From JAAEQG01 sp023133475 (lineage in GTDB: Bacteria > Planctomycetota > Phycisphaerae > UBA1845): 14,400 nucleotides of DNA. How positions within the stretch are numbered: position 1 is the first letter of the stretch; each line of letters opens with the position of its first letter. A program made the translations under genes and the position numbers. The stretch lies in the NCBI GenBank assembly GCA_030631415.1, contig DAOVLE010000132.1, forward strand, positions 1 to 14,400, given 5' to 3'. Shown here in pieces: positions 1-7,411 of the stretch. The notes under the pieces were generated by a model. It had not been told where the DNA came from. It made no database searches and saw only the letters and a program-made list of their open reading frames with translations.

Positions 1-51
1 CGTACCGCCGGCATCCTGCCGGCATTCTGCCGGCTGGAAGCCGGCGGTACG
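1..51. repeat. GC-rich palindromic repeat (hairpin) at the window edge
   Basis: CGTACCGCCGGC at 1-12 is the exact reverse complement of GCCGGCGGTACG at 40-51, and CTGCCGG recurs between the arms. It resembles the other short intergenic palindromes of this window in style but not in sequence. It may continue upstream of the window. Confidence 0.6.
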
Positions 52-202
52 GTGGTGTCAGACACCCTGACCACGCTTGCGTAGCCCTACGCTCGGTAGT
101 TGATCCGAACGTGCCATGGGTTCACTGAATGTTTACAACCCGACACGCCCTAATTTAGCGGTAACTTCTTTCCAGGAAATACTCTGCGATCTCCGCGCTC
201 TC

Positions 203-458
203 GGCGCCGGGTGCTCCCGACAAGCCCAAGGGTGGCACGGACAAAGCCCGCGCCAATAGGCCTGGAACAACCACCAAAGGCTTGCTGCGGGCTTTGTCCG
301 TGCTCGGCGCGCGAGGGGTTGCCGACGTTCGACACGGACAAGCTCGGTCATGGTTGTATCATAGCCCTTCCCCAATTCGAGAGACGCTCGCTCGGCAATC
401 GCCCCTCGCCTCAGACGCTTGTCCGTGCCACACATCCACTTGCCCTGGCCACCCGCCG
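203..458 (+). repeat. Direct repeat, left copy (carries a 97-bp insertion)
   Basis: This copy is collinear with 1799-1957 from GGCGCCGGGTGCTCCCGACA through CCACCCGCCG, with scattered substitutions. The only length difference is 97 extra bases at 245-341. Both copies have the same orientation and bracket the zinc-ribbon protease gene. The terminal motif CACGGACAAG (333-342) is inverted as CTTGTCCGTGCC at 418-429, so the core is a foldback unit. The rest of 1-479 shows no credible gene; short open frames here have no recognisable domain. Confidence 0.8.
245..341 (+). repeat. 97-bp nested insertion or duplication inside the left repeat
   Basis: The nonamer CACGGACAA occurs at 236-244 and again at 333-341, exactly bounding the segment absent from the other copy. 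Within it, GCGGGCTTTGTCCGTGC (287-303) is the perfect reverse complement of 235-251, giving a 17-bp stem with a 35-nt loop. The 9-bp duplication looks like a target-site duplication of a small mobile palindrome, but replication slippage could give the same picture. Confidence 0.6.
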
Positions 459-479
459 CCAGAAGCGCAGCAATTCGTA

Positions 480-1580
480 CTACCGGGTGTTGGGCTTTCC
501 AGGATCCACAATAGATAGTGCCTCGACCGCATCTTCTATTAAAGTGAAAAGGTGAACTCCAAGAGAGCTCTCCTTGACATGCCACGACATAGTAGCAATG
601 CCCACAACAAGACCGCGCCGTGTCAATAACGGCCCTCCGCTGTTTCCGGGCTTGATAGAGACGTCGCTTTGCAAAAAGCGCGTCCCATCGACATTGGGAA
701 ATCCGCTCACGATACCGCGCGTAACCGAGTGCGCGAACGTTCTCGAAAGAGGCGCACCAATCGCGAAGACTTCAGAACCAACTTCAACAAGAGAAGAATG
801 TCCGATAGTAAGCGGCTCGTAGTTATCTGCCTGAAGCTTCACCAATGCAACATCTCTTCCTGGATCAAGGCGTACAACTTTTCCAGGCACTTGAGCTTGA
901 CTTAGCAAATCTGCTGTCAGTGCCTTCGAATTACTGACGCAGTGGCGGGCAGTAAGTACGAACCCGTCTCGTGAGATGAGGAATCCTGAACCATGCCCTG
1001 AGCGAGCGTTAATAGTTACAACGGATCGCCGTGCTCCAACCAGCATCTGCTCGGAGGACTCGTATTCGGGCGACTCACGAACAAGATCCACCCTCATAGA
1101 CAAGGGTTCACGCCATGCAGCCAACGTTATAACCCCTTTGCCAATGCCAAGAGAAAAAAGAGGGAATTCAAAACGCACCCATCCGTACAAACCGTGCAAC
1201 GCATCGCAACCGGGCAATTCAGTTAATGCCTCAGGACTCGGCATGGACTCGTAGAACCAGTACTCGGATTCACTTTTAGCCTCGACAAAAACAGGTCCGC
1301 CGAGAACGCGTCGCACTTCGTGCGTTCTCATGCCACGCTCTAGCTTACGCCATCCAAACCGCCGCGAGTGTATTACGCACCCACAATTACGACAGTAAAT
1401 GGCTGCTAGCGGATTTGTAGAGCCACAATTCGGGCACTCGGCAGACCGGTTGCCTACTTCGCTATCGAGGAAACGGTGGCATTTAGCACACTGAATGCTC
1501 GCGTGAAGTGGAACGGTATGTCCAACACGATTCTTCGCGCCACAAGGGCAGCGAAGCAACAGGGCTGCTTCAGAAGTCAT
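480..1580 (-). CDS. Zinc-ribbon / BamE-like / trypsin-like (HtrA-type) serine protease
   Basis: Predicted 366-aa serine protease with regulatory-looking N-terminal modules. Two Cys clusters of zinc-ribbon type occupy residues 11-34 (C11, C13, C31, C34) and 49-68 (C49, C52, C63, C66, C68). Residues 80-165 begin with a G-M-x-x-x-E-V...LG-x-P pattern like the SmpA/BamE fold. A chymotrypsin-fold domain spans about 183-355 with a full triad: H213 in TARHC, D243 in GRDVALVKL and S314 in PGNSGGP. There is no signal peptide or membrane segment, so it is probably cytoplasmic, unlike ordinary periplasmic HtrA/DegP. No PDZ domain is present. The frame is open upstream to 1721, but the ATG at 1580 is preceded by GGAGG with 9-nt spacing and begins just before the first Cys cluster, so I chose it. 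Base composition by eye is less GC-rich than its neighbours, and direct repeats flank the gene, which suggests acquisition. Protease assignment is strong; substrate is unknown. Confidence 0.88.
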   Translation of the reverse strand: MTSEAALLLRCPCGAKNRVGHTVPLHASIQCAKCHRFLDSEVGNRSAECPNCGSTNPLAAIYCRNCGCVIHSRRFGWRKLERGMRTHEVRRVLGGPVFVEAKSESEYWFYESMPSPEALTELPGCDALHGLYGWVRFEFPLFSLGIGKGVITLAAWREPLSMRVDLVRESPEYESSEQMLVGARRSVVTINARSGHGSGFLISRDGFVLTARHCVSNSKALTADLLSQAQVPGKVVRLDPGRDVALVKLQADNYEPLTIGHSSLVEVGSEVFAIGAPLSRTFAHSVTRGIVSGFPNVDGTRFLQSDVSIKPGNSGGPLLTRRGLVVGIATMSWHVKESSLGVHLFTLIEDAVEALSIVDPGKPNTR

Positions 1581-1589
1581 CGTCCCAGT

Positions 1590-1594
1590 CCTCC
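1590..1594 (-). promoter_or_regulatory. Ribosome binding site GGAGG of the zinc-ribbon protease
   Basis: GGAGG on the minus strand lies 9 nt before the ATG at 1580. It decides the start against the longer open frame reaching 1721, whose extra residues show no domain. Confidence 0.6.
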
Positions 1595-1798
1595 GACATG
1601 GTTCGGACGGCGCTGCCGAACAGTGTGGAGCACGAACATCGCCGTTAACCAGGGGCGCAAACTGATTCCCCTCCTCCGCGTAAGACAAAAGAGCCCACGG
1701 CAAATCCGCTTGCTGTCCCAATCCCTACAGACCCCGGTTGCCTCAACGTCCCATTCTAACGCGCCTTGTCAGCCGCACCAAAGGGAGCCGAATGTCCT

Positions 1799-1957
1799 GG
1801 CGCCGGGTGCTCCCGACAAGCCCAAGGGTGGCACGGACAAGCTCGGTCTTGGTTGTATCATAGCCGTTTCCCAATTCGAGAGACGCTTGCTCGGCAATCG
1901 CCTCTCGCCTCAGACGCTTGTCCGTGCCACACATCTATTTGCCCTGGCCACCCGCCG
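1799..1957 (+). repeat. Direct repeat, right copy (uninterrupted form)
   Basis: A 159-bp copy of the repeat at 203-458, lacking the 97-bp insertion. An inverted pair GGCACGGACAAG (1830-1841) and CTTGTCCGTGCC (1917-1928) forms perfect 12-bp arms. It sits 5' of the protease gene and 3' of the S9 peptidase gene, and ends directly against the palindrome at 1960-1993. The remaining sequence of 1581-1989 holds no recognised gene. Confidence 0.8.
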
Positions 1958-1959
1958 AA

Positions 1960-1993
1960 GTAGGGCGGGCGGCAGGTTTTCAACCTGCCCTAC
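1960..1993. repeat. REP-like palindrome overlapping the S9 peptidase stop codon
   Basis: GGCAGGTT (1971-1978) pairs with AACCTGCC (1982-1989) over a 3-nt loop, and outer GTAG/CTAC also pair across a bulge. The TAG stop of the S9 peptidase (1990-1992) is part of the terminal CTAC. It may act as a 3'-end stabiliser or terminator for that gene, but no U-tract follows. Confidence 0.65.
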
Positions 1994-4014
1994 TGCATCT
2001 TGGCCAATGCCTTGCTCAACCCAGCCACGTTGCCCTTTCCGGTGGGGACCTGGAGGCTCGAATCCTTGAAATCGTCCCCGATGGGTTCATATCTGCCGCC
2101 GAGGTGCTCCGCCAAAAAGGCTTCGGTCACGGCGTTAAAGGACATGTTATTCTCGGGCCTGGCGAATCCATGCCCTTCGTCGGGATACAGCACATAGGTG
2201 ACCGGTATTTTCCTGGCCTGCATGGCTGCCACGATCTGGTCGGCCTCAGTCTGCTTGACTCGTGGGTCGTTGGCGCCTTGGCCTATGAGCAGTGGTTTGC
2301 AGATTTTGTCCACGTAGTTCAACGGTGAGCATTTGTTGAGGAATTTGCGTCCCTCTTCGGTGCGGTGGTCACCCATACGGCTGGTGAACATGTTGATCGC
2401 CGGCGCCCAGTACGGCGGGATCGACTCCAGCAGGGTGATCATGCTCGATGGCCCGACGATGTCCACACCGCAAGCGAACACCTTGGGTGTGAAGGTCAAT
2501 CCCACAAGCGTGGCGTACCCCCCGTAGCTGGCCCCCATGATAGCCACACGCTTGGGGTCGGCGATACGCTCATCCACCGCCCAGTTGACCGCGTCGATGA
2601 GGTCGTCGTGCATCTTGCCGCTCATCTCCATGTTGCCGGCGTTCACAAAGGCCTTGCCGAACCCGGTGGAACCGCGGAAGTTGACACTGAGCACCGCGTA
2701 GCCGCGATTGGCCAACCACTGGTGCTGCGGGTCATAACCCCACGAATCACGATACCACGGGCCACCGTGAACCAACAGCACCATGGGAAGCAGCGACGAA
2801 GGCCTGGCATCGGCGTCCGGATCAGTGCCCACCGGAAGGGTCAGGTAACTGATCATATCCAGCCCGTCACGCGACTTGATGATCAGCGGGTGCATAGTAG
2901 CCAGCGGCAGACCTTTCAGGCTCTTGCGGTTGGTGAACAGGAAACACGGCTTGCGGGCGCCCCGATCGTAGTGGTAGTACCGGGTTGGGCCATCGTCCAT
3001 GGTGAAGGCGATGATCCAGTGCTTGTCGTCGAGGCTGCGGCTTATCACGTTGACATCGCCGTCGGCAACGGTGCGAAGCACGTCAAAGTCCGCTGCCACC
3101 TTCAGGTCGAAAAACTGCCAGTTGCGGCGGAGGTAGTTGGAGCCAACCGCCTGAATGGTCTTGTCGGTGGGATGTCGTAGCACCATGCGGATGTCCGACT
3201 TGGGGTCCTCGGCGATGATCTTCTTTTCGCCGGTTTCGATGTTGACGGCACTTAAGGCGCTGGTGTTGCGGTCGCGGCTGTCGCGCATATAGAGGGTCTT
3301 GCCGCTCTTGTCGAAACCCATCGGGCTGGTGGTCAGGGTGTCCTTCTGCTTGATTTTGATGAACGATTCCCAGCCGTTGTCGGTCTGGCGTAGCAGTTCA
3401 CTGCCGCCATCGGGCGTCACGCGCATGGCCATCCGCACCGCGAAATTATCGTCGGTCAGGAATCCGGCGAACCCATCGTTCTCGAGCACCAGGGTCTTTT
3501 CGCCGGTGATGATGTTCACCCGGTGGATATCGATGAGTTGGGGGTTGCGGTCGTTGAGCCCAACAAGAATCTCATTGGGGAATTTCGGGCTGACTTCCTG
3601 AATCTGAGCCCGGACCCCTTCGGCAGGGGTGAGGTCTTTGGTCTTGCCGGTCTCGAGGTCCACGCAGTAGACCCGCCAGTTCTCGTCACCATCCTTGTCC
3701 TGCGCGTAGACGATATGGTGGTTGGTGTATGCCCAGAAGTACGCACGAATGCCACGGTGGGTATCATGCGTGACGGGCATGGCTATGCCCGGATCAGCCA
3801 GCGGCCCATACCAGATATTCAGCACCCCATCCACCGGGGCAAGGTAGGCGAGTTTGGTGCCGTCCGGGCTGATTTTGACCCCGGCTTTGTCCGGATTGCT
3901 GAACAGCACAGCCCGCTCCATCAGCGCGGTCTGATGTTTCATGGTGGTGCGAGTGCAGCCGACAAATGCCGGGATGCTCAACAGTGCGAACAACAGCAGT
4001 CTCTTGGTCCACAT
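1990..4014 (-). CDS. S9 family prolyl-oligopeptidase-like lipoprotein
   Basis: Predicted 674-aa dipeptidyl/acylaminoacyl-peptidase-type enzyme. The N-terminus MWTKRLLLFALLSIPAFVGC is a lipoprotein-like signal with C20 as probable lipidation site. Residues about 30-390 have the repetitive SPDG/TGK style of a PD40-like beta-propeller. The C-terminal alpha/beta-hydrolase starts near residue 400, with LLVHGGPWYRDSWGYD and VNFRGSTGFGKAF. The catalytic triad is visible: S496 in GASYGGYA, D583 in GANDPRV and H615 in DEGHGFARPEN. An upstream in-frame ATG exists at 4041, but the ATG at 4014 has GGAG 7 nt upstream and opens the signal peptide, so it is preferred. It likely acts in the periplasm on short peptides. 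Length is normal for the family and no lesions are seen. The family call is firm; the exact specificity cannot be read from sequence. Confidence 0.95.
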   Translation of the reverse strand: MWTKRLLLFALLSIPAFVGCTRTTMKHQTALMERAVLFSNPDKAGVKISPDGTKLAYLAPVDGVLNIWYGPLADPGIAMPVTHDTHRGIRAYFWAYTNHHIVYAQDKDGDENWRVYCVDLETGKTKDLTPAEGVRAQIQEVSPKFPNEILVGLNDRNPQLIDIHRVNIITGEKTLVLENDGFAGFLTDDNFAVRMAMRVTPDGGSELLRQTDNGWESFIKIKQKDTLTTSPMGFDKSGKTLYMRDSRDRNTSALSAVNIETGEKKIIAEDPKSDIRMVLRHPTDKTIQAVGSNYLRRNWQFFDLKVAADFDVLRTVADGDVNVISRSLDDKHWIIAFTMDDGPTRYYHYDRGARKPCFLFTNRKSLKGLPLATMHPLIIKSRDGLDMISYLTLPVGTDPDADARPSSLLPMVLLVHGGPWYRDSWGYDPQHQWLANRGYAVLSVNFRGSTGFGKAFVNAGNMEMSGKMHDDLIDAVNWAVDERIADPKRVAIMGASYGGYATLVGLTFTPKVFACGVDIVGPSSMITLLESIPPYWAPAINMFTSRMGDHRTEEGRKFLNKCSPLNYVDKICKPLLIGQGANDPRVKQTEADQIVAAMQARKIPVTYVLYPDEGHGFARPENNMSFNAVTEAFLAEHLGGRYEPIGDDFKDSSLQVPTGKGNVAGLSKALAKMQ

Positions 4015-4148
4015 AGTGTATCTCCATCGTGTCAGAATCATGATCCGCGGACCGGTGCCCGCTTTCGTTGGTTATCGCGGGGGAGAGTCTAACCCAACCG
4101 CCGGGATTTGTCCGCCGCATTACCCGGGCAAGTGACAATTTCCTACAG

Positions 4149-4264
4149 GAGGGCGGATTTCACCCGCCTTCTTGGGCGTAGGGCGGGTTCCACCCGCCTT
4201 CTCGGGTGTAGGGCGGGTTTCACCCGCCTTCTCGGCATGGTGTGGCGGGTGAAACCCGCCCTAC
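4149..4264. repeat. Array of GGCGGGTTTCACCCGCC palindromes, 30-bp period
   Basis: Three same-orientation units begin at 4149, 4179 and 4209, each with a hairpin core close to GGCGGGTTTCACCCGCC followed by TTCTCGGG or a variant. A fourth unit at 4244-4264 is inverted. The array overlaps the 3' end of the TPR gene and lies 5' of the S9 peptidase. The units are palindromic with no variable spacers, so this is a REP/BIME-like array and not CRISPR. It could fold into several stems in mRNA. Confidence 0.85.
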
Positions 4265-6550
4265 TGCCAACGCCGCCTCGAGCTGCTGATGCGCCCCGCT
4301 GTGGGCGGGGTCGATCCGTAATGCCGCCCGGAACGCGGAGATGGCTTGCTCAATCTTCCCTTGCCGCATCAGCATGGTTCCCAAGTCGCACAGGGTATTC
4401 GCGTCTTGAGGTTCGATGCTCAGCGCTTGGCGAAAGGCTTTGGCGGCTTCTGTGAACCGTCCCTGCCGTGCCAGCCCCCACCCGAGATTCCTGTGCACCA
4501 ACGCTAAGCCCGGTGCGAGACGGACCGCCTCACGATAGTGCTCAATCGCTTCGTCCACTTGCCCCACAGCGAGCAACGCATTGGCAAGGTTGTTGTGTGC
4601 CAAGGCATAATCGGGCTTCTGCTCCAAAGCTTGGCGAAGATGGCCAATAGCCGACCGCAGTTCACCCTGCCCAGCCAAGACCAGCCCGAGATTGTGATGC
4701 AGCTCAGGCCAAACAGGCTCAAGCCGCAAAGCCTCATTGTAGTGCGGAATAGCCTGGTGGTGCTTCCCAAGACCCGCAAGAGCGTTGGCCTGGGCACCGT
4801 GAGCTTCGGCGAAATCGGAGTTGATCCGCAACGCCTCGCCATATTGGGCGATGGCCTGCTCCACTTTACCCTGGGCCATCAGAGCATTGGCAAGGTGATA
4901 GTGTGCCTCGGCAAAATCCGGATCGATCCGCAATGCCTCGGCGTAGCATGCCACCGCCTCCACGAGTCTGCCAGACTCCGCCAGCACCACCCCCAGCCCG
5001 TTATGTGCTTCCGCGCTGTCGGGGTCCTGCTCCAACCCGGCGGCATAATGACTCACCGCCTGATTCAGATCGCCTTGATCTCGATAAGCGAAACCCAGTT
5101 GAAGGTCCAACTTGCCCAGAGCCGAGTCAAGACTATCAAAACCGATGGCTCTATTAAATGCTCCCGATCCGATGCTTGTCACCAAAGCCGCCAAAACCGC
5201 GACGGACAGATACCACCGCCCTGTTCGCCGCAACCCGCGCTGAACAGCCAACGCCCCAACCACCACCAGCACGGGAACCGCCGGGAACCGGTAACGCGGC
5301 GAATACCAGAAGACCACCACCACAAACAACGGCATCGCCAACAGCAACAGCTCCGGAGCGTAACGCTTCAGGTGTCGCAACAACAACACCACACCCACCA
5401 GCGCCGGCCCCATAAGCCACGCCGTCGGCAACGGTGCCAGAACCAGCCGACTCGACAAACCACGGGCGATCTCTGCCTGCGGATGGTAGATGTCCCCGTA
5501 GTTCCGCCCGGCCAGAAACCAGTGCAGCTTGACGCACGCCAGCTTCAAAGCCCACCGCGGATGGGCCAGCCATTCGTCAACAGCCTGATCGCGGAAGTGG
5601 CGGTCAACCTTGTGCCAGCTCGGCTGTTCGCCGGTAGCCTCGCGGTAGACCCGGCGGGCATCTTTGTGCATACGCTCGCGCGAGGCGCTCACCTGAGAGG
5701 CGGTGGTATACGTGCCGACCGACTCCGGCGAGTTCCCATGGCGCAGCGTAATGCCGCCGTGGGCGGTGATCGGAATGAACTCACCGCACGCCAGCCGGTT
5801 GTGCAGCGTAGCCGGCGAGATGACCAGGGATGCCCCCAATACAAACAGACCACCATAAACCACCCGCTCCCGAAGCCGAACCCCCTGCAAAGACACCCAA
5901 ACCCCCAGAAGCACCACCAACAGCATCATTGCAGGATTGGCCAGACAATTCAGCCCCAGGATCCCCCCCCCCAACGCACAGCCGAGATACGATGGCCGGC
6001 ATTGCACACGAAGCAGTTGGGCCCAAAGTAGGCAGATCAAGAACAGTTGAACGGTGCCGGGCAAGAGCCGGGTGCTGAAAAACACCGGCTCGGTTAGCGA
6101 TAGAAAGATACCACAGGCCAGCAGACCAACCCCGGCTCCGAACCGCCGGCGACCGATCCAGCCGATCCAGCCGGCGGTCAGCAGGTGCAAAACCAACTGC
6201 ACTACGTAGACTGCTAAAAACCCGCCGCCCAACGCCCGAATCCCACCCAACAGATAAGGATACAGCGGAGCCGAGAGAAACGGAGTCCGGCCCACCAGGT
6301 TGCCCCCGGCGACTTCATTGGCCCATTCCCAATAGACCCCGGCGTCGAGAATAGGGGTCCAAGTCAGAGGGTTCTGCTCTACGCACTCCAGCAAGATCGC
6401 TACCCGCAACCCCAGACCCGCCAGGGTCATGCCCACCAACAGCGTCCGGAAGTGCCGTTCCAGCCACGGAGGGGAGGAGGTGCAGGCAGTTTCCAGATGC
6501 TCGGCCACAACAACCTTCGGATCATTTGTGTTGGGTGTCGGCTCCTTCAT
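4220..6550 (-). CDS. GT-C family glycosyltransferase-like membrane protein with C-terminal TPRs
   Basis: A 776-aa protein in two parts. Residues about 36-470 are polytopic, with many hydrophobic helices. D69 in TPILDAGVYWEWANE, followed by SAPLYPYLLGG, is the first-loop pattern of PMT/ArnT-like GT-C transferases that use polyprenyl-phosphate sugars; YSPRYRFPAVPVL near 420 is also typical. Residues about 484-755 hold eight consecutive 34-residue TPR motifs, such as AEAHNGLGVVLAESGRLVEA and ALAHNNLANALLAVGQVDEA. The fusion suggests a membrane glycosyltransferase, or a related wzy/PMT-type protein, with a protein-binding scaffold. The last roughly 13 residues (GRVSPATPCREGG) and the TGA stop are encoded by a palindromic intergenic repeat. 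A run of ten G lies near residue 194. No good Shine-Dalgarno sequence precedes the ATG at 6550. The TPR call is very firm; enzymatic activity is inferred. Confidence 0.9.
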   Translation of the reverse strand: MKEPTPNTNDPKVVVAEHLETACTSSPPWLERHFRTLLVGMTLAGLGLRVAILLECVEQNPLTWTPILDAGVYWEWANEVAGGNLVGRTPFLSAPLYPYLLGGIRALGGGFLAVYVVQLVLHLLTAGWIGWIGRRRFGAGVGLLACGIFLSLTEPVFFSTRLLPGTVQLFLICLLWAQLLRVQCRPSYLGCALGGGILGLNCLANPAMMLLVVLLGVWVSLQGVRLRERVVYGGLFVLGASLVISPATLHNRLACGEFIPITAHGGITLRHGNSPESVGTYTTASQVSASRERMHKDARRVYREATGEQPSWHKVDRHFRDQAVDEWLAHPRWALKLACVKLHWFLAGRNYGDIYHPQAEIARGLSSRLVLAPLPTAWLMGPALVGVVLLLRHLKRYAPELLLLAMPLFVVVVFWYSPRYRFPAVPVLVVVGALAVQRGLRRTGRWYLSVAVLAALVTSIGSGAFNRAIGFDSLDSALGKLDLQLGFAYRDQGDLNQAVSHYAAGLEQDPDSAEAHNGLGVVLAESGRLVEAVACYAEALRIDPDFAEAHYHLANALMAQGKVEQAIAQYGEALRINSDFAEAHGAQANALAGLGKHHQAIPHYNEALRLEPVWPELHHNLGLVLAGQGELRSAIGHLRQALEQKPDYALAHNNLANALLAVGQVDEAIEHYREAVRLAPGLALVHRNLGWGLARQGRFTEAAKAFRQALSIEPQDANTLCDLGTMLMRQGKIEQAISAFRAALRIDPAHSGAHQQLEAALAVGRVSPATPCREGG
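5963..5972 (-). repeat. Homopolymer G(10) tract inside the GT-C/TPR gene
   Basis: Ten C on the plus strand, read as TTG GGG GGG GGG ATC (Leu-Gly-Gly-Gly-Ile) in the gene near residue 194, within a membrane segment. Length change by one base would truncate the protein. Confidence 0.85.
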
Positions 6551-6600
6551 CGTTAGGAAGCAACCACCTTGTCTGGGTTCCTAATCGCTCAAGCAAAGAA

Positions 6601-6621
6601 GGCGGGTAAAGCCCGCCCTAC
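6601..6621. repeat. Palindromic intergenic repeat (GGCGGGTAAAGCCCGCC type)
   Basis: Inverted arms GGCGGG/CCCGCC with CTAC after them, related to the array at 4149-4264. It lies about 50 bp 5' of the GT-C/TPR gene start. Confidence 0.75.
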
Positions 6622-6677
6622 AACTAATCGCCCAAGTCACCAGAACGTCAGGATACAACAAAAGGCAAAGAGAGCGA

Positions 6678-6700
6678 GTAGGGCAGGCTGAAAACCTACC
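6678..6700. repeat. Degenerate GTAGGGCAGG...CCTACC palindrome
   Basis: Reads GTAGGGCAGGCTGAAAACC then TACC, a decayed relative of the GGCAGGTTTTCAACCTGCC form at 1960-1993. The arms are imperfect. Confidence 0.55.
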
Positions 6701-6777
6701 ATTCGTTATCGCGGTGTTGTTCCAACCCGTCATCTGCCACCGGCGGGGACGCGGATGCCACCGACTGTGGACTGAAC

Positions 6778-6798
6778 GGCGGGTGAAACCCGCCCTAC
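6778..6798. repeat. Palindromic intergenic repeat (GGCGGGTGAAACCCGCC)
   Basis: Identical to the inverted unit at 4244-4264, including the CTAC tail. It ends 15 bp before the large foldback element. Confidence 0.8.
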
Positions 6799-6813
6799 GC
6801 AATGTGGGCTAGC

Positions 6814-7164
6814 CTAGTATGACAGCGTTACTTTGATCCCAAACTCCACAACCCGAGGTCGAAAAGGTGGTTCGCCGATCCGGCGCCGGGACGAAAAACA
6901 ATGGGTTACGAGCAATCCAGTGCCGTTTTCGGCGAGAGAGTTTCGTGACGCCCGGCTTGCGCTAGGCCCGGCATTTATGCCGGGTATTGGAGCGGTTGCC
7001 TTTGCTCCCCTCCCCCCAGTTCCGCCCCGCCGCCTTCAGCAGCGGGGCGGAACTGGGGGGATTCTTCATTTGGCCTTCTCACCCGGCATAAATGCCGGGC
7101 CTAGCGCGACCCGTCGAGACGCGAAACTGTCTCGCCGAAAACGGGACTAGCGCTGTCATACTGG
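6814..7164. mobile_element. About 350-bp nested foldback (MITE-like) element
   Basis: Four nested pairs of inverted arms occur in register. The outer ends 6814-6827 and 7151-7164 match at 13 of 14 bases. Arms 6923-6947 and 7120-7144 match at 23 of 25. Arms 6959-6985 and 7081-7107 are perfect over 27 bp and contain CCCGGCATTTATGCCGGG, itself a near-palindrome. The innermost pair, 7012-7030 and 7042-7060, is perfect over 19 bp with an 11-nt loop. About 95 bp at 6828-6922 has no partner on the right side. No transposase is present and the open frame across it has no domain. It is most likely a non-autonomous foldback element. I could not identify a clear target-site duplication. The rest of 6551-7336 holds only the short palindromes listed. 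Confidence 0.7.
7012..7060. repeat. Perfect 19-bp stem hairpin at the centre of the foldback element
   Basis: CCCCCCAGTTCCGCCCCGC is followed by an 11-nt loop and its exact complement. As RNA or cruciform DNA it would be very stable. No U-run follows, so it is not a standard terminator. Confidence 0.85.
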
Positions 7165-7202
7165 GTACTCGGTGGCTCGGCGGGAATCGGTACGGGATGC
7201 TG

Positions 7203-7231
7203 TTGCGTCGATGGCCAAGGGGGCATATAAT
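7203..7231 (+). promoter_or_regulatory. Candidate promoter for the tRNA-His transcript
   Basis: A perfect TATAAT (7226-7231) is preceded, after 17 bp, by TTGCGT (7203-7208), which keeps only the TTG of the -35 consensus. It lies about 105 bp before the tRNA on the same strand. Plausible but unproven. Confidence 0.35.
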
Positions 7232-7336
7232 GGTTTATTCGAGTCTCCGATGAACGGGTTGGCCCGTAGTGTCGAGGTGAGAAGCGGGGCGATTCGCGGG
7301 GACGGTTAGTGTGCGTCAGTGGCGTGCGCGAGTAGT

Positions 7337-7411
7337 GGTAGGCGTAGCTCAGTTGGTTAGAGCACTTGGTTGTGGTCCAAGGGGTCGGGGGTTCGAATCC
7401 CCTCGCTTACC
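7337..7411 (+). tRNA. tRNA-His (anticodon GTG)
   Basis: A full cloverleaf can be drawn. The acceptor GTAGGCG (7338-7344) pairs with CGCTTAC (7404-7410) with one G-U. The D stem GCTC/GAGC encloses AGTTGGTTA. The anticodon stem CTTGG/CCAAG encloses loop TTGTGGT, with GTG at 7372-7374. The T arm is GGGGG-TTCGAAT-CCCCT. The extra G at 7337 opposite C at 7411 is the G-1:C73 identity pair of histidine tRNAs. CCA is not encoded. Confidence 0.97.

Noticed and set aside
4149..4264. Regular 30-bp period suggesting a CRISPR array
   Set aside because: The units are palindromic, abut each other with near-identical linkers, show no variable spacers, and no cas genes are nearby. They match dispersed REP-like repeats elsewhere in the window.
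4538..6031. 497-codon plus-strand open frame opposite the GT-C/TPR gene
   Set aside because: Exactly antisense to a strongly supported gene; composition is dominated by Gln/Pro/Arg/His from complementary codons, with no domain or start signal.
6833..7150. 105-codon frame across the foldback element
   Set aside because: Its sequence is produced by the inverted arms and has no domain or ribosome binding site.
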